64,000 bases of DNA, taken from contig NC_087082.1 of assembly GCF_026151205.1 (NCBI RefSeq), forward strand, positions 18,073,401 to 18,137,400, written 5' to 3'. Positions 24,101 to 39,100 of this stretch are shown here, piece by piece. The translations under genes and the position numbers were made by a program. Origin of the DNA: Bolinopsis microptera (lineage: Eukaryota; Ctenophora; Tentaculata; Lobata; Bolinopsidae). Position 1 is the stretch's first letter. Each line of letters starts with the position of its first letter. The notes under the pieces were generated by a model. That model made no database searches. It had not been told where the DNA came from and was given only the letters and a program-made list of their open reading frames with translations.

Positions 24101-27100
24101 CTTCAGATCTATTGGACCTCAAAGCCAAACAACAAATTTAGGCACATTTTTCGGTTTTAATATTTACTGATTTTTCTAAAATTTTGATAGGAATGTGCTA
24201 GTGACTTTTTGAAGGGTGCAAAATAACCGCAACTAGCACATTTATATATGAGTTATGAACAACAAAACACCCTAAAATGCTTCCCTTTGAAGTTATGGGA
24301 GAAAATGTGATTTTTTGGCTTTGCAGATAAAAAATCACATTTTCTCCCATAACTTCAAAGGGAAGCATTTTAGGGTGTTTTGTTGTTCATAACTCATATA
24401 TAAATGTGCTAGTTGCGGTTATTTCGCACCCTTCAAAAAGTCACTAGCACATTCCTATCAAAATTTTAGAAAAATCAGTAAATATTAAAACCGAAAAATG
24501 TGCCTAAATTTGTTGTTTGGCTTTGAGGTCCAATAGATCTGAAGCTGAATGAGTAAAAACATTTTTGAGGGCATCAAAAACTGCGCCAGAATTCAGAGAA
24601 CAATTTGATGTCAAGCATCAAATCAATCCGATCTTCCCTGACTGTCTTTTTGTTAAAATAAGCCTGAAAAGGACAATTTTAGCTTTTTGACTTTAAAAAT
24701 TCATAACACACCAGCCTTTTTAGATACGATATCAAGATTTTACACACACCTTGAAATAGATGTGAATAAACGGCGAGCAAAATTTCAACCCGATACCGCA
24801 AGAAATTATTTATTTATAGCGTCTCAACCACAAAATAATTTTTTCCGAAAATTGCACTCTCAACCAGGAAATGCTCGATTACAAAAATGGGAATTCTCAA
24901 AATAATTTTTTTTGGTGTGGAAACGGTGCGCTAGAAGGTCACTGAACTGCCTATGAGGTCATTTGGTCTGGACGGCACAAACCACTGTTTTGGTGTATGC
25001 CCCCTTAAGGATCAATTAACATTAAAATTTAAATTGAGACAATGTATTGATTGGTAATAAAATATTAAACGATTAATCACTCAATATCATTGGTCATTAC
25101 CAAAGTATTTCGCAACAGCGAACAGTCAACAGGTACTCAATCTTACTTTGGTTATATGTGCTATGTTGTCATGTTGTGTATTTCCAACAGTTAACCTATC
25201 CGGATTCTGAAGAATTCTGGCAAATGCCAAAATGCCACTATCGACCATAATAGTTCAATAAAACTGTAGACCAGAAAAATACCATATAGCTTAGTACATA
25301 ATTAATTTTGTTAATGAATCTAAGATTTAAATACGAAAATGAGGAGAGAAAGGATTCTTGAACCGAATTTAATCGAAATTTCGGCCGTTCCCTAGTAGTA
25401 GTTCTGTCTTTGTCAACGGATTCGACACTTTATACTTGTATGCTGAAAATTGTAAACTACATCTATAGAAAAATGGCAGAAACATAATTTAAAGGTAGGG
25501 CTTACACCTACTCCGATATTTTTAACATGGCGTCTTGATTTTAACGCTGCTGGAAGTCAGGATATTTTCCGAACATTTACAATTTACCAAGCGGTATCTC
25601 CATGGTAACGGTATTTCCATGGTTGTTCACCTGCTGCTGATACTTCTGGTGCAACTTAATCACTGCTACCAATAATGGTAGTGCTTCTAACTATTTGAAT
25701 ACGTAGATATTCACACAATAGAAAGCCAACAATTTCTGAAATCAATGTAAAGTAATTGCAGCTCAGTACAAACCAGAAGTTACGAATAAGATTTACTGAA
25801 CACACTCTCTTACAGGTAAATTGACAATAAAACAACTCCCAACCTACGCCGAGAAGCTCCAACTAATGGACAACAATCCTACTGCCACTCAACCACAACC
25901 TCAATCCCCACCTCAACATCAACGCAAACCTCCCCCACCCCCGTCTGGCCATGTGTCTGTCGTGTCGCAGGTTTGTTACAAGTCGGGTTTTAGCTTTGCG
26001 AGTCGTCCTAACTTTTCCTTCCCTTGGGTGTTTTTATTATCCTGTCACAGTTTCTTGAATCAGATAATAAGTATGTGACAACCGAGGTGTCTAAAACAAA
26101 AACAATAGTTTAAGATAAGATTAGTTTCCCTTTCGCTAACAATGGGCGCCTAATTGCAATGTACCCCCAGTTAACACCCATTAGTTCCTATGCACTCTTA
26201 TAAAGTTGGAGTAAAACTTAAAGGCTTCAAACTCAAACTGAGGGGCTTCAAAGTTATAATGATACCGTAGGAAGGTTCAGATATACTGAGTTGTCAACGA
26301 GTTTCAATAGTCACCCCTACATTAGATATACATAGTACTATAGTAACATAACATTGACACAATTATTATATGCCATAGGCTTTGATCAAATTTTCATATG
26401 AAAAATTATAGTGACTTCAGTTTCAAAATTTAGTGTGAGATAAAATTGAAGGCTTAAAGTTAATTAGCATAATCTAAGGAGCTAAGCCGGGAACGTAGTT
26501 TCTCAATGAAGTCAATGAAACGAATCCGTTCCATGACAAAAAAGGGCAGGAAGGGTTCTGTAGACAATATAGTACCTGATGTGCCCACCATGGAAACAGA
26601 AGAAGAGGTCACATGTCTAACTGTTGTGTTGACCTTCAATCACTCGTACCTTGTTTTATCGTCTTAATTTCGTAAGTTCAATACTTAATTACCGTAATTA
26701 ATTCATTATGTCATACAGTGTTTGTAATCAATTAATCAACTAATTAATTAATGACCTAATTACCGTGTTACCCCACCTTACCCAGTCAGATGCCCGGTCC
26801 TCCATTAAGTCGCCCAAGCTGAGCAAGAAGTTCTCACTCCGGCACATGAGAAGTATAACCAGTATGGGAAGCGCTGAGTGTATCCCGGAATACCCTGGTC
26901 CTAGTGGAATGGAGAAGTCACCCACCTCACCTGGGTTTAAGAGAAGGTCTAAACACAAGTCCGAACCTACCTCCATCAAGACCATCTCTAGGGTTCAGAG
27001 CCGCTTCTTCGATCCTATCCCGCAACCTTTTGTAAATACACTGCACCCTTGATCTCTCTCTATTGTGATGTGGAGATATACGTGGCAATACCACGTGCAT

Positions 27101-30100
27101 ATATGTACGTGCATATGCACGAGAATGTGCACGTAGACCTGCATTCTCTGTGATTGTCATAACCTTTACATCGTGTTCCAACATCTCTGTCCGATGTAAC
27201 GCTGTAATAATTATCGTCTGTAAATTTTAAATGGTATTTATTGAACTATTTGGATGTGCAGTAAGGTCAATAGTTAAGTGTATGCTGAGTCGATCTGATT
27301 GATGAGGGATAAGTGTTTGTGTAATGGTCATTAAAAGATCATAAGTGTCACTAATGTGATCGGTTATCCTTTGAATGTCAAACATTTCGCTGCCATGAAC
27401 TTTTGTTGTATGTTGTGTCAACTTGTCAACTATAATTTATACTTGAAAGGCTGCATGACCCAGGACTTCCGCTAATTTGAAATATTAATGAATTAAGTTA
27501 TGACGGATATAACACTATACATCGAATGCGTTATTTAAAATAAATAATGTATATCTTATAAAGTTCCTGTCGGAGATTTGGAACATTACAGCAAATCCTA
27601 AAGCATGGTCATCTGACAGCATGAGGTTTTTTCTTGAAAAAAGAAACTGCTCTGAAGAAAATCAACATCGATTAAACATTCTATTAAGAGAAATGCATTT
27701 CCCCTTGATTACGTAGTCCCAAGTTATCCTACAATATTCACACTATCAACAACCATCTGACAGCAACTCACAGGGAAGCAACCAAGCTACGTCACAGAGC
27801 AACCCCATCTTCAAAGTGTACGAGCTCCAGAAGGATGATGGGCAACGCAAGATGTTGCAGTTTGTGTTCAGTGCCAATGTAGTTCAGTACATTGTGAGGG
27901 GCAAGAAACCAATTGAGATACCTTTTGAAGAGATCTCACATCATGACGTGGTATGTACTAATTAATCAGTTAATTAGTGGTGTGTACTTATTAATTATCT
28001 TAGTATGTACTAGTTATTTACCTTTATTTACTAATGCACCAATTGTATTAATTGGTACATTAATAAATAAGTGTTATTAATTGAATTGATTACCTTTATT
28101 TACTTTCAATGTTAGAGTAATTTTGAGATTTTATCTTCGAGAATAAATCTAAAGTGGTATGTACTGATATGTATTGATACGCACTGGTATCTAAGTGGTA
28201 TGTACTGACATTATGACAAATGTTAGCAGTATTATTTGTCATGATAGTCCTAATTAATGCTCAGCATATAGCTATAAAGTCCCCTGGTCGTGTCAGCCGG
28301 GAGTATGACAACACCACATGTTGGGCAGTTAAGTCGTGCAGTGAGTGGTTTGCAATTCTGCAGAAAATACTCTGACGAATATTTGTCCTAAATCGGAAAT
28401 ATTAAATATATGCTCAGTACTCACAGAACTGGGAATATTCTACACTCATTCGGAATGAGTGTAGAATGAGTGTAGAATGAGTGTAGAATGAGTGTAGAAT
28501 GAGTGTAGAATGAGTGTAGAATGAGTGTAGAATGAGTGTAGAATGAGTGTAGAATGAGTGTATAACGAGTGTAGAATGAGTGTAGAATGAGTGTAGAATG
28601 AGTGTAGAATGAGTGTAGAATGAGTGTAGAATGAGTCGTTCTACGGAAACTTGTGACACGCCCCTCTTTAACATTTCTCAATATTTCAAAAACATCCTCC
28701 TTATGGAAAGTGTTCTATAACTGTAAACTTTCAGAGTGAAGGTCAGATAATCATCACAACAACCACAGAACAAACCTACCAACTGGGCCTCTCAGATGTT
28801 TCAGAGCAGGATAAAGTTCAGAAGTGTCTGTCCAGTATTGGACACGAGGATGACCTGTGTCTGGTGGAGGAGAATGTACTGATTGAGGGGTATCTAGACA
28901 AGAAGGGACCACATGCTCTGGGTGGAACTAAAAAGTAAGTGAAAAAGCACACTGAACAGCATTATCTTTCTCCTGCCAGATTATATTGTTTGCTCAGTGA
29001 TTATAGCTGAGTGACAGTCACAAGTTAAAAAAAGACTGGCTGATATGTCAGGAATTTTTTTCTAACCCGAATTTTTCGTTCATTGCAGTTTTTTTCACTG
29101 TAAGGAAATTTATGCAAAAATCTGATCGAATATTATATACATTATTATAACATTTAGCTTGATCCGACTATCCAAACTATCAAATAAATGTGAAAATGAA
29201 CCTCCATTTGAAAAAAATTAACGCGAATATTTTTCGAGTTGACAAATTCCTCGAACCAGTGGTGGTACTAAGTCATACCAGAAGGAAGTATTTCAATTGG
29301 GCACTCAGCGACTGAGCTATTAAGGCCAACGTTTGCACACTGACTTTTGGCCCACCCTGTATTATCATAAACATTCGATCTGAATATAATGTCTAAGGCA
29401 GAAATCATACGATTTGTTATTAAACATTGGACACTAGGAAGTAAAAACAAGCACATTTCCCACAATCAGATTACACTAGATGTTCTATATATTACGTGTT
29501 ATGGCTTACGCATATCATTTTACATTGCACTTTCAGGCGTTTCGTCAAAGTTACACAGGGGAAACTCAGTTACTATAAAATAGACTCCTCCAAAAGTTAT
29601 GAGGTTTGTTAATTAACGTATGTTGATAGATTTTATGTAAACTGACATATTTTGAGTGAATAAAACGTGAAAATAACATCAAGAAAAGAGCGGTAAACAA
29701 CCATGGCGTGATGCCACTCAGCTAGGACAGTGGCAAATGTGCTAAAATGGAACACGCGAACTAAGTCTTGATTGGCTTTTCAGCATTCACGTTGACGGTT
29801 TGCGCGCGACCGGACGAGCGCGCTTTAAATTTGTTCAATGTGAATCATCACTGAAATCGATTTTCAAAATCCCAGGCTCCGCTGAATACGATAGTCCTAA
29901 ATCCAGAGCTCAACGAAATTAAACGATTTGGAAATGAAGGATTCACCATAGTCCCTACGAATAATAAAGATGAGAAGGAATTCAGGTGACCAACAATATT
30001 ACTGTTCTTTTTTAGGAGAAAAAAGAGAAATGTCGACACAAGTAATTATATACTCATGAATAAGTTTTATGGCGATTGTTGTTAAAAATAGACAATGCTT

Positions 30101-33100
30101 GAAAATATTTTACCCTGTAATTTCCCTATTTCAGTTTCATGATACAAAAAGGAAAGCTAAAGGTGGATGACATTATCGAGAGACGAGAGGAATGGGTTGC
30201 GGTAAGATTAAGAATTATTTTGAAATATCATTTCAACCACTTAAACGATTTGTTGTTGAATTTTTCAGGCATGCAATAATTAATTAGAAAAGAATAAAAT
30301 AAGTAAGACTGTCCATACAAACGTTTATAATTCTTCTTAGTTCTTCAATTAAACTACCCCGTCAGTCGATCAAGCAAGCCTACGAGATAGGAGTATTTTC
30401 TTCCCCGTTACACCCCGCTGTTAACAGAGGTAATTGTTTGCACAATTATTGATCCCCTAATTCCGCATTAACTCGAATGTTATTCCATTATGAACTTTGT
30501 GTCTTGTTAGATCTTAATAAAGACTTAGATCGAGACTAACTAAATTTGAATGTTACCTTGCAGGAGATGTAAAGAAGTGTAAGTAATAAGTTATCAAATA
30601 CCTCTCGTATTAATAAATTTTGTCTTTCTTCTAATACATATTTGTTTATCATCTCATGAAGTTATACCGACAGAAACTCTCTTTGCTCAAGCAAGAAACT
30701 TATGATACCAGGGCTTTAGCATACTTCACTATAACTGACTAGCATCCAATAGACATTATTGGAACATTGACAATAAACCTCACACGTGACACTATTAAAC
30801 TTTAACCATCTAAAATAAAATGTTGTTCTAATTACCTGTTCAAAAGTCGACCTTTGATTGAATAAATGATCAATAAATGAGAATCTTCTTTTTTATCCTT
30901 AAGAGTGATACTGAGAGTTGTAATTTAGAGTTGTAATACCAGTGGAAGCGTGTTGAGCCGGTGTAAACACTAAACAAGTTAACCTCGCAGTTGGAAGCAC
31001 TGCAAAACCGATCGGAACTCATCTGGTGAACCTAGCAAAGCAACAGCTGGAGTCAATGTTGGAAGTGCTGAAAGAGTACGAGGCTGAAGAGGAGTGTGCT
31101 GCTCAGGTACATGTGAAAAGTCGCCACATTTTTCAGCAATTTCAATAAGATTGAGGAACAATTGAAACGATCACCAGATAAAATCATTAATAACTGTGTT
31201 TAAACCAGGCGAACAAGATGTATCAACTGCTGGACGACATAGAGCGGAAGCTAGTGACTGCAGTTTCTGCTAACGTCTCCCTGCCTCCTCCCTCTCACTC
31301 TTACAGCCCAAAGCTTGCTAGTCAGTTCAGCTATTTGTTAACGTGATTGTGTAATTGTTACTAACCAGATGAGACAAAGTTGTTATGATAAAATAATAAA
31401 ATTTATCGACTTTAATATCTTCAAGATAAGAATCCTCAGACGGCGAAGTGAGACATAATTGAACAATATGTAGATAATTAAAGAGATAAAGAGATAACAG
31501 TATACTCCGCAGACATTGTGTCCCCCTCTACAGATGACATCAGTAGTCAGTCTTCCACCAACTCCAACAGAGAAGAATCCATCTCCAGTAACTACGAGGA
31601 TGTGGAATTTCGTGAGTTTTGAACCGTTTCATCCTTACCATTACCATAGCAAAACTTACGCTTGATATGTTGTAAAATCCGGATTGGAGTATTGTTTATG
31701 AGTCGCATTGTTGTAATGCATTCTGTGTCAAATTATCTTTATCCCGTATCTTGTCCACATATCTTGATATGTTGTTTCGCTTATCTCAAACCTGATACAA
31801 ACCTGACTCTACAGAGATGCTGGAAGACAGTGTTCCCCCTCCACTGCCACCTAAGACCCTCCCTCGGCATCACCGACCTTCCCTGACCTCACTAACTGAC
31901 TCTACACATCCTCCTGACAATGACAACATTTACCTGACCGGACTAGTATTATATCGCAACTCTGATAAAAAGAGAAACAGTTATAGTGACAGTCATGTAG
32001 AGTACTGTCTACCAGACCCACTGACAGATGACAGTATGGATGAGGACGAAGCGGCGGACAGGCGGTTTAGTTCCAATCTCTTTGTGAAGTACAGTGACAG
32101 ACTCTGCCCTGTTGATTATAACACGGGGTGTGGGGACGTTGAAGGTTAATTATGTATAAGACAATATGTACTGTGTCAACTGTGACAAACTGTGACAAAC
32201 TGTGACAAACTGTGACAAACTGTGACAAACTGTGACAAACTGTGATAATTTGAGACAAAATGTGACGGATATACTTTTTATTCTCCCTGTATCAGTGACT
32301 ATGACAACTGACAAACACATTTAACTTGCCCTTGAGATTGTGTACGATCTATGTTTATCTCTCTTACAACAACAACCACCCCCAGAGCCGTGCACTCCAT
32401 CCTACGAGAAGACCCCCACTGCACCACTCCACAGAAAGTCCGGTAACAGGCAGGAGATCCCCTCTGGTACAACAGGTCTCCGGACCCCCTCCTGACAGGA
32501 TACCTCCCCCTGTTCCTCCTCACGAATCAGGTACTTTCTACTTGGTGCTGTCAGTAGGGAGGTTATGCACAACACGTGCATATTCTCTCTACTGCACGTG
32601 CATATTCTCTCTACCGGTAGTAGTATCTTGCAACTTCCTAATTTGTCCACTGTACTTTGTGAGAGTTCTGTCCGACGATATTTTCCTTATTCCTTGAAAT
32701 TTTCACGATTGACATAGAAAACTCGTAGATCTGGGAATGACATTGAACGTCTATGAATTGCAACTCATATGTCCAAAATTCTGAATATCTATCTAATTTT
32801 AAACCGCGGTAATTTCATGGAATAAGGATCTCAGTTTTAACAGCAGTGTAACCGTGGTCATATTAGTGAATTGGTAATACCAGTGAAGCAGTGTGAATAG
32901 TGAATGTTAGCGTCTGTTATTGTCATGTTCTAACATTGTCGACGGACAGTTCCATCAGACCCAGAGGAAGAGTGCCCGTACGATGTTATGGTTGGTAGTC
33001 AAGAAAATGAGCCTATCTACCAGGATGAGGAACCTATCTACGACTCTCCTAAGACAGGAGAAGACAAGACAACTGAAGAACCAGTCTATGAATATCAGGA

Positions 33101-36100
33101 TCAGGATCAGGATCCTATTTATCAGGGTGAGGGTGAGGGTGAGGATGAGGATCCTATCTATGATGCAATTCCTGTTAAACCCTCTCCTGGAAGGAAGATA
33201 TCCACTGAAGCTGACGGGTTCTTCTCGCCGATCAGAACAAGAACCCATGCTTACTCAATGGTGCGCCCAAAACCTGTAGAGAAACCTAGCACAATTCGCC
33301 AGAGAAAAGAATCGTTTGAACTGGTGGATATCAAGCAAGCCAAACTGTCAACAGACCCGAACAAAAGTCCTGACAAACCTCCAAAATACACACAAGTTAA
33401 CAGAGAAGCTGCTTTGGAAGAAGAAGATGACGAGATTTACAATGTTCCCTCTCTGGTCAAACCAGCTGATGACGATGAAGAAATTTACTTCGCTCCTTCC
33501 CTCCAAAATAGGGAACCTGCAAAGCCACCTCGTAGACCGGTACCCCAACTTCCCGGACCTCCCTCCCTCCCTCCTCCTACACGTCCTCCTCCGTCTCTTC
33601 CTTCTCCGTCTCTTCCTCCTAGAAGCGACCTAGTGGAGGATCCAGAGTCCCAGTATGTGGTGCAGGATCCTCACGAGAACCTGGCCTTCAACGGTGAATA
33701 ATACTCTGGTACCCTAATTATATGGGTCTCTGGTACCCTTATAATAAGGGTGCCTGTTATACCCTGAATGTTCTTTGTTGATGCGTCCTCTGTGTTGAAT
33801 GTTTGTTATGTAATTTAGTAGTTGTATGATGACGTGTACATGGTTATGGATTTGCATAGGATATTTTAGCTATGTTATCAATAAATGTTAAACGTAACAT
33901 TATTAATTATTACTGTATTGCATGTTGGATGTTGTTTTATCGCTACATAATCTCACTCATCATTTCAATTCTTGATAATCAATAGAAATCCCCCAATTCT
34001 GAAATCTTGTTTTTAAATCTGGCCAGGTTATGGCGAAGGCTGGACTGTAAAGAGGAATGGCGACTAATTAACTTATACTAATTGTAAAATATTCAAACAT
34101 TGCTTCTTTCAATCGAAGAATCTCTTGCTAATCTGAAGGGGTGAACTACATTTTGTCAACAGCAACGAAGGTGGTAGAAAAAGTAAAGACCAGCAAAGAG
34201 TTATAGCTTGAAGTGCTCTATTGGTATTGGTATCTTTGGCTTTATAATAATCTCTTAAATATCAATTAAATAACTAATCAGTTAATGGATTGCCAAATTT
34301 GCAGTATCGAGAGTTCCTAGAATCCCGCCGCGAGTATTTCCAATGAACGGAGTACAAATGTACCATCCTCGAGGTAGAGTGAGCTAGAGTGGGATTACTT
34401 GCATGCTAACTGCTAAGTGTGATTTTTGTGAGCAATTTTACTTTTTAGGGAGTGTGAGCGTGTGACTAGAGGTAACAGTGTGAAGTGAGAAGTGGGGTAT
34501 TTCAAAGCACAATTTCGAACTTTTTAAAATCATCCAGCCCATTTCAGGCCAATCTACATTGCATGATGCTAACCTACGTTTTCAGCACTTTTCCGTTGAT
34601 ATTTTTGCTAATATTGACCCATAAAAAGAAAGTAATCACAGCATATTTGTGACAAATGTGACCCATTATGTGACACGTTGTGTTGCACCCAAGCCGCCCC
34701 AAATGTTTGTATAACTTGAAGTAAACCCTACGTCCACACCAGAACCACCGCCGGTCCCACGAAAGCGCTCATCCCTGAAGCGTGATTCCAAGAACCAAGT
34801 TCAGAACCCCTCCTCCGCCTCCTCCTCTCCTCAGCTGTCCTCCCCCAGGGCCCGGCTCCACCGTGAGAGTGTGGGGTCAGTCAGTGTCGGGTCTAGTGAG
34901 AGAAGTAGCGAGTACAGTGACAACTACGCAAATAGCCAGTCTCCTCAGCCCTTCTTCCCTCCTCCCCCTCCTCCTAGGAGGGACTCCAACGTTAGTCTGC
35001 CACCTCGTGCACCGCCCCAAAACAACCAGCAACCAGAGAACGGTCAAGTGTTCGTGTTTGATGATAGGATAAGTCAGCTGCCAATGTCACCTCCGGAGAT
35101 GAGAGGGGGTGCTCTGGAAAACAAAATTATTAACGGTCTCAGGAACTTAAGAACTCCTACGAACGGTATCCCCCAAGCGGTTTCTAAAAGTAATGATCAC
35201 GTGGACAGTAATAGGAAGGATAACAGTATCAGTGAGGAATTGTCCGGTATTTTAGTAGTGGGTGATGAGAATTTGTACGCTGACAGTGATGAATTAATAT
35301 ACGCTGATGAGACTAATCGAAATGTGACCGAGACGAAGCTTGTACCTCCACCTCCACCGCTGCCAACTAAAGTTGCTCCCTTGCCTCCGACTAGAACCTT
35401 CTCCAAATCATCTAACATAGGTCGGTAAGAGTGAGTGGGAGTGAGCTAATTTATCTTTCTCTTTTCAAGCTAAAATACTTGTTGTATAGGCTAGCGCCTA
35501 TCCTTGTGTGAACTGACCGCTTATAGTCTTGCTTTGGACTACTCTTTAGTTTTGCTGAGCTATACCAGGCTTAAAAGCTAAATTCGACACTTTTTATCTT
35601 GGTGTTTAGTATTTTACTGTCCTCTTCGTCTTCGCGTACTTTACACTTAATTTAAATGATTTCATGCCAAACTTAATGATTTATTCATAAAATATGATCC
35701 TTTTTAAATACATTGTGCCCTGTGATTTAAATGACATCGACATTGTTCCATGTTATTCACTCACCCTTCACTATTCCCTGATTCTCTCTGTCCGTAAATT
35801 TTATTGTAATCTTAATTAGTTAATGAACGATTAATCTATAATCTTTCCTGTCTAATAATCAATTTTATCTTTCTGTGTAATCATTCACGATCCGAATTCC
35901 GCACATTATATATGAGGGACCACATGCAAAACTGGTATATCTGAACATATACCAATTTTGCGCAGGTAGCTCATAGTCTTCAGGGTGAAAAGGTGCATCT
36001 TTGGAACTTTTTTTGAACAATTTTGAAGAAATTTTTGAAAAAAAGTGAAATTTTATTTTTCCAAAACTGGTATATGTTACAATATACCATTTTAGCTTTT

Positions 36101-39100
36101 AACAATCATGAAAACAAAATGGTATATCTGCAGATAGACCACCTTCAAGAAACTTATCTTCTATAAAACCGGTATATCTATACACATTTTATAGACTTTA
36201 GCCAGCCCAAATGGTATATCTTCAGATATACCATTCTCAGTTAAATTATTTTATTGTTTATAGTATAGAAAAAATGGTATATCGTGAGATATACCAGTTT
36301 TGGTACAATTCTAGTTTTAAAAATGGTATATAGACAGATATACCATTTTTTAGAAGTGTTTTTTACACATGATATAGAATCTTTAAATCAGTAAAATGCA
36401 TTTATCTCAAAACTATCAAAAACAGATATACCAGTTTTGCATGTGGTCCCTCATATTGACTTATTGAGACAAACCTCCTCTTTAGGCATGATTTCAAATC
36501 AACTTTTAACAATCTTGTAAAATAAATGTTTGAATCTGAAAAATAAATGTTTCTGTCTTGGTTGTATATAATTCTTCCTTTTGCTAACTGCTAAGTTATT
36601 ATCTGCATGATCTGCTGACGTTTTATATGCTGGCGGAACGGACCCCTTACAGCCTTACGGACCGAATCCCTACAGCTTACCCAATACCCTAACCCTAGCC
36701 CTTGCCGTAACCTGAACCGTAACCCTTATCCCAGCCCTAAACCGACCCTAACCCCAACCCCCTTCATCACCTCACCCTTATCCGTACGGTAGGTATTAAG
36801 CGGTAGGGATTCGGTCCGTTAAGAATTCGATCCGCTTAACTTTTAAGGCTTATAATTTTGATTAATTATGTATTCGTGAATCTTTGACTGCTGCTCAATT
36901 AAGTGCATGATCATTTTTATGCATTATACAAAATCTAACGTTAATTGTGGACGGTATAATATGTGAAATAATATTCATGAATGAGAGATCTGCATGAGAC
37001 CCGGTTTTAACTGCTCTACATTTCTGATTGAACGCAATTCATTCAAAATATGAAACCTGCCGTTAACAATTAGCTTACACTATCAACAATCCATCAGATC
37101 AAGCTAATTCTCCAGTAATTGAAGATCCAGTCATCAAAGTACCCGTATTAAAGGTAAGACTGCTGTCTGCTATATCATGTTCAAGAAACAACACTATATT
37201 ATGAATCCAAAAGGGGAATCCTTCGAAGGCTCTACATATTGAAAGAGTATTATATTTTCTGCACCTAAAATGAATGCTTCACCTTTTTGCCTCTTCAGCC
37301 AGAGCCGATCCCTGAACCACCTCTACCCTCACCACCACCTAAAACACCCGACCTACCATCACCTCCAGCTGACCTACCTGAGGAGCCTCTGTACGAGCAA
37401 ACTGAGAATTTACCACCTCCTGTTCAACCGGACCCCCCAGTTATACCCGCTGAACCTGTTAAGCCATCTCATATTCCGGTTAAAACTATTAAAGAAGAGG
37501 AGAAAGAGAACCAGAAATCAAGTTAGCTACGTCCGTATATAAATTATAATGCATTATGCCTGTATGTAATACTAATAGAGTAAAATATTTAGTTTTCAAC
37601 TATTATAAAATTTCTGTCACTTTAGATGCTAACGATGTGTCCCGATCTAGTTTAAATTGTTTCCAGATGAACAAAAGGTGTCCGATCTCAAAGAAGCTGA
37701 AGATCATGTCTACTCGGACTCGTACGGTGTCATAGCGGAACCCCCCAAACCTATAGAGCTACCCAAAGTTGAGCCTCCAAAACCAGTAACTCAAGTAGTT
37801 CCTAAACCCCCTGCTACTTTCACCCCACCTCCAGCGCCTGTCAGTGCCTCTCGGCCTCCTGGTGCCCCCAGACCCCCTGGTGCCCCCAGACCCCCTGGAG
37901 TTCCGAGACCTCCTTCAGCATCCATTGTCCAGAGAGGCAGTAAGTACCACAGTTTATTTATATTAGCTATCTCATGACGGACAATAAACGAAGTTTTTAA
38001 GCTATTCTTTTAATAAGGTTGGTAATCACGATCTTAGCGGGGGAAAACTAATGATCATGAAATTGTCAACTATTCAGGTGCCAAATACCAACCCCAAGTT
38101 ATCCCTAAAGTTAAAGTCCTGCCTCTCCATTGGCAGAAAATTCCTCCTATATCCGTGAGTTATTATATTTATTCATTAGGTCTAGCTATATCTTTAATAT
38201 CCGACGATATGATCCACGAAACTGACTGCTTCAGTTTGTCTTTCGATATTTAATTCGTTTTCAAGGTTCATAGATAATAAAATTTTTCAGTTCAAGAAAT
38301 CAGTGTGGGGAGATCTTGTAGATGTCTCACCAATGATCGATGTTATATTACTGGAAGAATACTTTGCCACAAAACAACACAAAGAGCTTGCTAAACCGAA
38401 CAAATCTCAGGAGAAACAGAACTATCTAGACTCGAAACGTTCCCAAAATATTGGTCAGTCCTTAATATTTGGAGGCGCCATCAACTTTCACTTACCTTGT
38501 CGGACTTTATTTCAACGGACATTAATGGGGGGGGGGGGGGGGGGGGGGGGGTACTTTTGTAGCTGACTCGTTGAAAGGACTTTTGGGATAAATACATAAA
38601 CTCCCAAACAGATGAAAATATTTCAGATTTTGAATGGTTTTGGATGCCTTCGAGCGTCCATTTAAATGTCCGTTGAAAAATATATCCGTTCACGAAATGT
38701 CCGTTCAAATAACGTCCGATAAGATAGTTGAAGCTACCGCATTAGTTTTTGTAATTTATCCTAAAATCAGCATATTATTGATATGAAGTTTTAACCTTTG
38801 TCTGAATTTTCCTTGCCATGAATTCCAAAACATCCTTTCCGCCGCCAAACTCAAACCCACCCCAATCATATGTCCATGTGAATTGGGATGAATGTATCCC
38901 AAAACATTAATCAATCGTAATTATCACAACTATTTTACATCAGGGATCTTCCTTCACGGTACCTCAATACAGCCGAGTTCGATTGGGGAATTGGTGGCCA
39001 GGATTAAGAACGGTGATAACATGGACTCGAACGTCACCGCCCTTAAAAAGTTATTATCAGTTATTTGTTCGGTTCTTTTTTAATATTATAACTTCCATGG

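Noticed and set aside
23740..24905. Two identical 72-codon open frames in opposite orientation
   Set aside because: Both are the same part of the two foldback arms. There is no recognisable transposase or other domain and they are too short to judge as genes.
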